Of a stretch of DNA of 64,000 nt, positions 1 to 11,300 are shown in pieces. The stretch's first letter is position 1; every line of letters begins with the position of its first letter. A program made the position numbers and the translations under genes. This stretch comes from Limanda limanda (Eukaryota; Chordata; Actinopteri; Pleuronectiformes; Pleuronectidae), in NCBI RefSeq assembly GCF_963576545.1, contig NC_083658.1, positions 9,016,928-9,080,927 on the forward strand, in the 5' to 3' direction. Under the pieces are notes generated by a model. It was not told the DNA's origin. It was given only the letters and a program-made list of their open reading frames with translations, and made no database searches.

Positions 1-2147
1 AACTTTTTCTAAGACCATTATGCAGATGATTTAACACCTATTTCCCATCCTTTCAAAAAGTTGAAAGGATGTGAAGAAAAATTCTTACAACTCTTGCAAA
101 ACCGGCATCAAGCTCCACAGACGAAAACAACAATCCAAGTGATTCAAATTTTGATTTTCATTGTTCTTTAAAATGTCCATGGTGCACCGATGTATTTTCA
201 TCTGTTTCCCATACGTCCAAGTGTTAGCCCCATGACAAATGAGTACTGCAAGCATAAAGGACACATCAGGCATCACTGCACGCTGTCGGCATCACAGCAT
301 TCTGCAATTATTTACAATTGCACCCCTCTCTGATGGGAGAAAAGTATATGTTGGAAAACTGGTAATTAAAGGCAAAACATGATGTGTTTACAGCATGCGG
401 TCAAATGAAAATGTAGAAACAGACGGAAACGCACACATTCAGACGGGTGTGCTCAGGAAGAGGCATAAACAAATCTTTTTGAAATGATCAAATTTACATC
501 CAAATACAGATTTGGAGGATTTAAATGAGAAAACATTTAATTTACATTTTCAAACGTCTTTTGGATGTTTTGGGCGAAGTAACAGCATTTCTGTTGTATT
601 AGAGATTGGAACAAACGATACGCTATCTCTCCGCGACCTATTTTTAGACAATCCCTGCTTTGTCCCTGGAGAGAGGAAGCCATCGTCACCACGCAGGTCC
701 GAAACAGAGTTTGTAGGCAAGTGCGTGCTCCTGAGTTAGCCTAGCACTGCACAACATCATAATGCTTTCCGTCCAGATCAAACTCGCCTCATGCAGATGC
801 CAACAGCCCCTCGGTATCCATGTTGACAAATGGCATTTCTATTAGATTGAGTCACACTCCTGTGGTTTGCCCCCCCCCCCTGCTTTGTAGCAGTGTTTGC
901 ACTTTGTCCTAATAGAGCAAAAAGAGCACCCCTTGTCTGAGCAATTTAAAAAAGCAATTTGTTCTCTTTCTCCCTCTGTTTGCTTTTACTGTGTTCTGGC
1001 CCACTGCACTGGGAGCAAGCTAACCTTACATAAATTACTCTGAGTGCCTATGAAAATGTCAACGAGATGTGGCAAACCCCCCCCCCCCCTTCCCCTGCCC
1101 TCCCACGGTGGTGTGTGTGGCGTCAATATTTGTCTGTGCGACCAAGTAGATGCAACAAACACACAGAATGCATGTACGTGTGACTAAGTGTTTCTGATAC
1201 CGGTGTGAATGTGTGTGAGTGTGTGGTGCATGTGTCAGGCGTCAGGTGGGGGGGGGGACAGGCGGATCGTCCGCCGGCTACTGACGACGATGGATGGATG
1301 AATGTGAACATCTCTTTCACGCTCCTTTCACAGCGACTGGGCTGATTCATCTGTCTGAGCCGACTCTGTCATTTTGCTTGTCTGATGTTGACTCCAACCA
1401 CTCGCACTGATGGATCATTCCGAGACCCCCTTCTGTCTATGACTATGTCTGAGAGTGTGGGAGTGTAGCGTGGTCATCTCTACAAACGCATTACTCTCGC
1501 TGTGCGTGTGTGGGTGGAAGAGAGCCTCGGCAGAGCATAAATGTGCATTTGTCAACATGAGTGGATGTGCAACTACTTCTACAATTGTATTGTTCACAGA
1601 GACAAGTGGTGTTTTTCGAAAACAAGTCCACAAAAACAAGAACAGAAATGTGGTCTCATGCTGCTCCAGCCTCCGACAAAAGGTTCCTCTCGGCAGGTGG
1701 GTGTCTTCAAGCCCCTGTCACCTGCTAGTCTTTCCACAAACTGCTTCTTAAACATCTCTTATCTGTTGCTATCATGTAAGCGTGCGCGCTGACACACACA
1801 TAAACACAATTATTTTGCCTCAATATCATCATCTCAAAGCAGTCATAGGTCCTAAGGGCTCCCCCTTTTATCATTATGCCTTTAATATTGACCCTAATGC
1901 TTATGTCTTTGATCTCCTATCATTCTTATACATTAAAACTGACACTTACTGAAGCACACATACAAGACCTTGAAGAACCAAATATTCTTCATTGTTCTCT
2001 AGGCCAATTTGTCTTTGACAAAAGAACTTCAGCAGCTACAGAACAGTACAACAAACAACAACAATCAACAGTACATAAGGACACATCATGCAAAGAAGAA
2101 GCGTGTCTTGTTGCTAGATGTGTTGTTATTGTCAAAACTCAACCCAA
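1..2147. other. Upstream flank of the kinase gene, no assignable gene
   Basis: I see no exon that can be joined to a known protein here. The stretch contains two C-homopolymers (870-880 and 1077-1089), a GT-rich patch near 1190-1240 and a short open frame at 512-739 that I could not identify. The 300 bases before the proposed start codon are AT-rich and may hold the promoter and 5' untranslated region of the kinase gene, but no clear TATA box or initiator decides the transcription start. A non-coding first exon could lie anywhere here. Confidence 0.4.
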
Positions 2148-2315
2148 ATGGAGCACCAAGGCATTCTGCTGCCCCATGGCATCAACACCATGAGGTTCAT
2201 TTACCTCCAGCTGCTGGAGCTGGCCAGAGAATGTAACTGTACAATCCAGAGCGGTATGGTCAGCACCAACGACTTCTTGGAGCTGGAGAACCAACTGGAG
2301 AAGCTTCTCTATGAG
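2148..2315 (+). CDS. Exon 1: start codon and MAST-like helical segment, module 1 (aa 1-56)
   Basis: The exon begins at ATG 2148 (G at +4, C at -3) and ends in phase 0 at GAG|gttgga, a donor shared by the equivalent exon ends of modules 2 and 3. It encodes a segment with [13 protein letters not shown] and an [11 protein letters not shown] helix, which parallels the IIELARDCL...LQENLEKLLQD part of the MAST DUF1908 region. Homology to the later modules starts only at the LPHGINT word, so the first dozen residues are specific to this exon. ATG 2118 in the same frame is an alternative start. Confidence 0.7.
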
Positions 2316-5300
2316 GTTGGAATAATTATCCAAGATGTTTTTCACCAGGCTATCATTTGTCTTGTCATATTAATATTCTACAGAATAGCACAGAGTTGTT
2401 AAGTAGTTTGTAACAAAGGGTTAAAAGAAGAAGAATAAAAACTGCTTTCCCTTTCATCACGCACGTCTTACATTCTCCTACCTCATATATTTTACTGCAT
2501 GTTGTTTATTCCTTTAGTTCAGTATGTTTCTTCATATTCACATGTCTAATTTCAGAGCCACGCAGCCTACAATCCTCCAATCAGAAAACCACGGATGAGT
2601 GACTTTAAAGAAATCAAGAATCTTGCCAGCGGTGACTTTGGGTACGTACGATTCTTCCCCTATGTGTTTAAACGGACTCTTCGGATAAAGCCCACAGTCG
2701 GGGGGGGGGGGCGAAAATTTTGGTCAACAAAGGAGGATCTGAGACAAGTTGTCTTTGTAAATGTATTCGTAAAAGCTTTCTACAGAAAGGATCAGACGGG
2801 CAAGGTGGAGGTTGCAAGTGGGATCAAGAAGGATCAACTTCTGCAAGACATGAAAAGACAATGGGCTCACATGCTAGACAGTGGGTGCACGATAAAGCTT
2901 AAATTGAGCTGTACCCTAGATTGAAAAGTCTGCTGTAAGCATAAACTAAGAACTAATGAAGTAAATTTCCATTACACAGGTCAAAGAAGTGAAGGAGATG
3001 ACGTGAGGATTTTGTGTTGGAGAATAATCATTTGCTTTCCATTCCGATGTTTTGTCCAGGTCTGTGGAGCTTGTGAGGCACAAAAAGACGGGTCAGTCTT
3101 TTGCCATGAAGGTGGTATATTGGGAGAGTGTGACCACACATGCACAAGTCCAGCAGCTGTTTTTGGTGCGCGACATTCTCACCTTCGCTGAAAACCCCTT
3201 CATTACCTCAATGGCCTGTTCATTTGAGACGGACAAGTTCCTTGGCTTTGTGGTGGATTATGTTCAAGGTAATGATGTTTCTTTGAGCTATGTGATCTGC
3301 CACTATCTGTATGTGTGTTCTCACGGCTCCCTCTGTCCCCGTAGGTCCGAATTGTGAGTCCCAGCTTGGTGTCTTGAAGCGTTTTCCAGTGGACATGGCC
3401 CGATTGTATGTGGCAGAAGCAATCATTGCTGTCCATTACCTCCACAACCTTGGTATTGTGCATAGAGACCTCAAACCCGCAAAGTAAGTCAGCATTTAAC
3501 ACATTGGATATTTTTTCAGATTCTGTTTTATAACTACGACGCTTTATGTTACAGTTTGCCATTCACCCATTCACACACATTCATACAGTGACCATATAGC
3601 AGCACTTTTTGGTTCTATGAGGGGCAATTCAGGGTTCAGCATCTTGCCCAAGGACGCCTCGGGAAGCAGATGAGGAAGACTGGGGATCGAACTTCCGACC
3701 TTCTGGTTGGAGGACTATCTCTCTAAAACTCAGCCAGAGCCGCCCCACTCTACCTGGTTACCGTTGCAATGCTTGCCATAATTTATATTCTTGCAAGACA
3801 CAGTTTATATCTTAAACAGTGAAAGATTTACCATTTAAAATACTCCTTAGTGTTAGAACTAGATAAAAACAGCTCCTCATTCTGAGCTAGCTACAAATGG
3901 TTTGAACCAAGCTATCTGATTTCATCTAAAACACATCTAAAAACACTTAATTTCTTTGGATTTATAAAGTTTTTGCTAAATTTAAGCTACATGCTCCAGG
4001 TTACTTCAATCAAACATGTTTCTGCTTGCTTCCATTGCAGCATGTTGATCAGCGCCACAGGTCACATCAAATTGACAGATTTTGGAATATCCAAGATCGG
4101 TCCAGTGAACATGACAACAGAGCGTCATCAAGGATCCATACTTGATATAGTCAAAGAGTTCACTGACAGAGAGGTCAGTTTCTTTTCTTCTCCATTTACC
4201 GAAACGTGTCTATCCACTGTTGTGTACAATACATGTGCATTGTAGTGCTTTTCAGTAATTTTCTCTTCTCTCACGGGCCATAATTTACTCCTACAGATAA
4301 CAGGATCTCCAGTGTACATTGCCCCAGAAATGCTGCTCCAAGATGGTTATGGGAAGCCTATAGACTGGTGGGCTCTGGGCATCATTCTGTACAAGTTCCT
4401 GCTTGGCGTTGTCCCTTTCAATGGATGCAGGTTGATGGAACTGTTTACGCAAGTGCTTAAACGTAAGAATAATATTAGAGTTTAATAAAAAAAATGTGAG
4501 GAAATCTATGTTGAGCTTTTGCCAGTCCCTGTAGTTTAGAAGATCATTTAGTTAATTGATCACATGACTAATATTTGTATCATCTTTAGATGAGCTCACT
4601 TGGCCAGAGGGACGACATAATCTGACAAATGATGCCAAGGACCTCATAACCGCTCTCCTGAAGAAGAACCCTGCGCAGCGCCTCGGTACAAGTAAGTGGA
4701 AGCTTTCAAAACTGATGGACATGTGGATGAATACCTCATGGTTTGGGATGTACTACATCTCACAGGAATGAGACTAGTCTGATGGACCTCAGACAAAAGG
4801 TCATGAATCTATAGACGAGGTCTGGAGAACTGCAAAAAGCTCCAGATACCTGAGAAAGAGCATTCCCAGAACAAAGGAAGATAATAGTTGGGCTAAGGAG
4901 GTGACATCTTAAGCTAGGCCTAACGTTTTGTAATACAAACAAAGTGTTTATTGTTCGTCTTCTTTTCCAGGAGGAGCATATGAGTTGGGGGAACATAGAT
5001 TTTTTCAAAACCTGGACATGGACAACCTCCTGAGTGAGGTTCCTCTGTTCATCCCCAAGTTGGAGAGTGGGGATACCTGCTCTGAGATCGATAGAGAATC
5101 AGAGGATGAAGAAGATTCTGCTGTTGTTGAATGCCTTGATGAGGACGACGAAAACTCATTCACCTATGTGGCCTTCCGCTTCCGAAAGGTGAGGTTCTTA
5201 TCAACTGCTGTTTGAGAGAAGTTGAATCTATCTCTTAATATGAGTTACTCACTGATTCAAAATGACTGAGAGAAATCAAGTTATAACTAAATTTGTGATC

Positions 5301-8300
5301 ATTATTCAGGACCAAAAGCATAAAGAGCATGTAAACAGATATTTTTGTGTGGTTTATCACTCGTTACAATTAATCCCCATCATGATGATAAACTACTTTT
5401 CCTTGAAACTTTCAGGCATATGACAAACCTAGACCACTTCCCTCGTCCTCCCAGCTAAATCTCAATCAAGGGAATTTTCAGGAGTGTGTTGAAAGCTTCG
5501 ATGATAAGGAAGTCATACCCCACGATGAAGGAAAGGTAGAGGAGGCTACTGAAAGACTTGATGATGTGGAATACGTGGTCTCTGATGAAGACTATATCGA
5601 GGAGGCTGCTGAAATCCTTGATGAGGAGAAAGTCATGGTCGATGATGAAGGAAATGATAAGGAGGTTGATGAAATCCTGCCCCATGCTACCAACACCGTG
5701 ATGTTCATCTACCTACAGCTGCTTGAGCTGGCCCTGGAATGTGACTCTACAGTCAGGAGCGGTACTGTCAGCACCAACAAGTTATTGGTGGTGAAAAACA
5801 AACTGAAGAAGCTTCTCTATGAGGTTGGAGTTATTATTCTAGTTGTTTGTTTAACAATGCCGTCATTTGTCTTGTCATAATAATATACTACAGAAAAATA
5901 CAAAGTTGTGAAGTATTTTCTAACTAAGGGTGGTTCATGGAATTAAATGTTATTGTTTTTTACTGCATGTTGTTAATTCCTTTATTTAAGTACATTTCTT
6001 AACTTCCATGTGTCTGATTTCAGACCCTATCAGCCTTCAGTCCTCCTGTCAGAAAACCACAGATAAGTGACTTTAAAGAAATCCAACATCTTGCAAGCGG
6101 CAATAGTGGGTATGTACGATTCTTCCTCTGTGTTTAAATGGACTTTTAAAGCCTAAGTCAGGTCAAAGAAGCAAAAGAGATGAAATGAAGAACAATCATT
6201 TGCTTTCCATTCAAATGTTGTGTCCAGGTCTGTGGAGCTTGTGAGGCACAAAAAGACAGGTCAGCTTTTTGCCATGAAGGTGGTAGATCGGAAGAGTTTG
6301 ACCACACCTAAAAAAGTCCAGCGGCTGTTCGTGGAGCGCGACATTCTCACCTTTGCGGAAAACCCCTTCATTACCTCAATGGCCTGTTCCTTTGAGACGG
6401 ACATGTACCTTGGCTTTGTCATGGATTATGTCGAAGGTAATGACGTTACTTTGAGCTATGTGACACACCCAAACATCTGCCACTATCTGTATGTGTATTC
6501 TCATGGCTCCCCCTGTGCTCATAGGTCCGAATTGTGAGTCCCAGCTTGAAGTCTTGAAGCATTTTCCAGTGGACATGGCCCGATTGTACGTGGCAGAAAC
6601 AATCATTGCTCTCAATTACCTGCACAGCATTGGTATTTTGCACGGAGACGTCAAACCCGCAAAGTAAGTCCTCAACATTAAGTCAGCATTTAACACATTT
6701 GTTATTTTTCAAATTCTGTTTTCTAATGACTTATCTGTTCAGCCCCACCCTCCTTGGTAACTGTTGCCATTCTTGCCATAATTTATATTCTTGCATGACA
6801 CAGTTTATATTGTAAACAGTGGAAGATTTACCATTTAAATACTCCTTGGTGATCTAAATAGACAAACAACGGTCATCATCTGTAGCTGGCAACCATTGGT
6901 TTGAACCAGCTGAAATGTCAAGTATCATTGGTGGATTTGATACACAGTGCAGCTTTCATAATTTTAACACTATTTATCAGATATCATTGCAACACATCTA
7001 AGAAACTCCCATTCTTTTGATATATCTATATATATATGCTTCAGGTCACTTCAATCAAACATGTTTCTGCTTGCTTCCTTTGTAGCATGTTGATCAGCGC
7101 CACAGGTCACATCAAATTGACAGACTTTGGCATTTCCAAGATCGGTCCAGTGAACATGACAACAGTGCGTCATGAAGACTCCATACTCGATATAATCAGA
7201 GAGTTCACTGACAGAGAGGTCTGTCTGTTTTATTCTCCATTTACCTAAACATGTGATTATCCACTGTTGTGTACAATACAAGTGTGTTGTACTGCTTTTC
7301 AGTAACTTTCTCTTCTCTCATGTCCATAATTTACTCCTACAGATACCAGGATCTCCAGTGTACATCGCCCCAGAAGTGATTCTCCTAGAGGGTTACGGGA
7401 AGCCTATAGACTGGTGGGCTCTGGGCATCATTCTATACGAGTTCCTTCTTGGCGAGGTCCCTTTCGATGCAGTAGACATGGATAAAATGTTTTTGCAAGT
7501 GCTAACATGTAAGAATATGTAGTTACATTTATTCTGTTTTCTTATGCATCCGCTGTTTATGTTTAATTCTAGCAGTTCTCACTTGTCCATAAAACTCTTG
7601 ACATGCAGCCTTCAATTATTGTGTTGATTAGATAAGCAGTATTACAGTTTAAATTATTGTTTTAAGGAAATCTACTTCAAGCTTTTAACAGTCCATGAAT
7701 TTTTGTAGATCATTTCATTACTTGATCACATGACTAATATTTGTATTACATTTAGATGAGCTCACTTGGCCAGCCAGACGACATGATCTGACACATGATG
7801 CCAAGGACCTCATAACCTCTCTCCTGAAGAAGAACCCTGCGCAGCGCCTCGGTACAAGTAAGTGGCAGCTTTCACAACTGATGGACATGTGGATGAATAC
7901 CTCATGGTTTGGGATGCACTACATCTCACAGGAATGAGACTTGTCTGATGGACCTCAAACGAAAGGTCATGAACAGATAGACGAGGTCTGCAGAACTTGA
8001 AATAATCTATAGAACAAAGGAATCTATAAGTGGGGCTAAGGAGGTGACCTCTTAAGCTCGGGCTAAAGTGTTAAAATACAAACAAAATGTTGGATCGTTG
8101 TTCTTCTTCTCCAGGAAGAGTCCATGAGGTGAAGGACCATCCATTTTTTCGGAGCCTCAACATGGACAACCTCCTGAGTGAGGTTCCTTTGTACATCCCC
8201 GAGTTGGAGTGTGGGTACACAAGTTCCGCACAGGGTAGGCATCAGCAAAGACACAACAAACCAGACAAAATAAACACTTAAAAATTTGACAACAGGATAT

Positions 8301-11300
8301 TGTATTAATCCAAACATTGTTTGATATTTAAGCATGTATTGATATCCATGAACGTTCTACCGCTCATGAATCGGCACTATTAGTGGGTTTTACAGTGTTA
8401 TCTCAAATAATTTCTCATGGGAATTTAAGTATTGTTTCAGACGGTAATTTTTTCAATGACTCCAAACTTAATGTTCATTGATGTCTCCTCTACAGACCAG
8501 TCAAACACATGTGGCAAGGGAATGGAATCTGAGAACGATAATACATCAAAGGATGAAGAAGATTCTCCTGTTGATGAATACTTTGATGAAGATGACAACG
8601 ATGAAGATGAGGAGGGCTATATATCTTTCAGCTATGTGGCCTTCCGCTTCAGAAAGGTGAGGTTTTTTTCCAGTGCTGTTTGAGAGAAGTTGAATTCATC
8701 TCTTACTATTAGATACTCAGTGATTCAAAATGACTAAGAGAAATTAAGTTATTACTAAATTTGTGTAAAACACCAGTGTATCATTATTCAGGACCACAAG
8801 CATGCAAATACAGATTTTTGTTTGTTTTTTCACTCAGGTTAAGATTAATCCCCATACATGATGATAAATTGCTTTTCTTTGAAACTTTCAGGCATATGAA
8901 GAGAAGGAAGTCCTGCCCTTCAATGAAGGATATTTTGAGGAGGCTGATGAAATCCTGCCCCATGCTACCAACACCGTGAGGTTCATTTACCTACAGCTGC
9001 TTCAGCTGGCCAGAGAATGTGACTCTACGATCGAGAGCGGTGTGGTCAGCACCAACGACTTCTTGGAGCTGGCAGACAAACTGGAGAAGCTTCACTATGA
9101 GGTTGGAATAATTATCCTAGATGTACTGCATAATAATACTACAGAATGAATATGACAACCTTTCAAATATCATTGTATAAAACGGAGAAAAAAAACTGCA
9201 GGGCCGTCAGAATAAAAACTGCCTTCCCTAACTTCACCCACATTTACATTCTCCTACCTCATATATTTTACTGCATGTTGTTTATTCCTTTATTTCAGTA
9301 TATTTCCATGTGTCTAATTTCAGACCTACTCAACCTACAGTCCTCCTGTCAGAAAACCACGGATGAGTGACTTTGAAGAACTCCAGCATATTGGCAGCGG
9401 CAACTGTGGGTACGTAAGATTCTTCATCTATGTTCAAACGGACTCTTCGGATAAAGACCACAGTCAGATCAAAGTAACAAAAGAGATGAAATTAAGATTT
9501 GGTGCTGTAGAATAATCATTTGCTTTCCATTCATATAATTGTCTAGGTCTGTGGAGCTTGTGAGGCACAAAAAGACGGGTCAGTTTTATGCCATGAAGTT
9601 GGTAAATCGGAAGAGTGTGACCACATCTACACAAGTCCAGCAGCTGTTCGTGGAGCGCGACATTCTCACCTTTGCTGAAAACCCCTTCATTACCTCATTG
9701 GCCTGTTCATTTGAGACGGACATGTACCTTGGCTTTGTGATGGATCATGTCGATGGTAATGACGTTTCTTTAAGCCATGTTAGTTTGATTAACCAGAGGT
9801 AGTTCACACTAAGGCTTCATGTATGAAAAACAGTATAACAGTAACTGCCCTCTATATTTGCACTACAAAGCCACTTACAAAATGTGACACACGCAAACAT
9901 CTGCCACTATCTGTATGTGTATTCTCATGGCTCCCTCTGTCTTCGTAGGTTTAGACTGTGAAGACGCGCTTTATGTAGTGAAGTGTTTTCCCTTTCACAT
10001 GGCCCGATTGTATGTGGCAGAAACAGTCATGGCTCTCAAGTACCTCCACAGCCTTGGTATTGTGCACAGAGACCTCAAACCCGCAAAGTAAGTCCTCAAC
10101 TTGTGCCATTAAGTCAGCATTTAGCACATATGTTATTTTTCAGATTTCTCATTCTTTCGACTTGTCTGCTAAGCCCCACTCTCCCTGGTTACTGTTGCTA
10201 TTCTTGCCATAATTTATATTCTTGAATGACACAGTGTATATTGTTAAAAGTGGCAGATTTATCATTTAAAATACTCCTTGGTATAAGAACTAGATAAAAA
10301 CAGCTCCTCATTCTTAGCTGGCAACCATCGGTTTGAACCAGCTGATTTGTCAAGTATTATTGGTGGATTTAATCCACAGTGCAGGTTTCATAATTTTTAC
10401 ACTAGCTATCAAATATCATCGGCTAACACATCTTAAAAACATCCCTTCTTTTGACATATATATAAAAAAAATATTTTAAACAAAACTTTAGCTACATGCC
10501 TCAGGTCACTTCAATCAAATAATCTCCAGCTTTCTTCCTCTGTAGCATGTTGATCAGCACTGCAGGTCACATCAAATTGACAGACTTTGGAATTTCCAAG
10601 ATCGGTCCAGTGAACATGACAATGGAGCGTAATGAAGGAGCCATGCTGGATATTGTCAAAGAGTTTACTGACAGAGAGGTCAGTCTCTTTTATTCTCCAT
10701 TTACCTTAACTTGTGTTTATCCACTGTTGTGTACAATACAAGTGTGTTGTACTGCTTTTCATTAACTTTCTCTTCTCTCGTGATCCATAATTTGCTCCTA
10801 CAGATTGTTGGAAGTCTTGTGTACATCGCCCCAGAAGTGTTCCTCCAAGATGGTTATGGGAAGCCTTTAGACTGGTGGGCTCTGGGCATCATTCTGTACG
10901 AGTTCCTGCTTGGCAAGGTCCCTTATAATGGACACGACTTGAAAGAACAGCTTAATGAAATGCAAATAAGTAAGAATATGTTGTTACATTTATTTGTAAT
11001 TCTAGCAGTTCTCATTCAACCTTGGTGTATCTTAAAGACAATATCAAAAATATCCCCCTTCTTTATGATAAAACTCTTGACACGCAGCTTTCAGTTATTG
11101 TGTTGATTAGATTAGCAATATTACAGTTTGAATTGTTGTTTTAAGTAAATCTACTTCAAAGATCATTTGATTACTTGATCACCCGACTAATATTTGTATC
11201 ATCTATAGAAAACCTCACTTGGCCAGTGGACAGGGAATATGGTTTGACACATGATACCAGGGACCTCATAACCTCTCTACTGAAGAAGAACCCTGCACAG

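Larger units (their letters stand above)
2556..5823 (+). repeat. Segmental duplication, kinase module 1
   Basis: This block (exons 2-9 with introns) is homologous over exons and introns to 6024-9101 and 9324-12029. Exon sizes and splice sites correspond one to one. It differs by an intron 2 insertion, a SINE in intron 4, and a longer acidic linker in exon 9. Confidence 0.88.
6024..9101 (+). repeat. Segmental duplication, kinase module 2
   Basis: Second copy of the kinase module (exons 10-18). It is distinguished by an extra intron (8235-8495) that splits the AGC tail and by the shortest acidic linker. Confidence 0.88.

Noticed and set aside
3269..3344. Retention of the 76-bp intron after exon 3 as normal coding sequence
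   Set aside because: The intron length is not a multiple of three and the read-through frame stops just after the next exon begins, whereas splicing restores the MAST-like sequence exactly.
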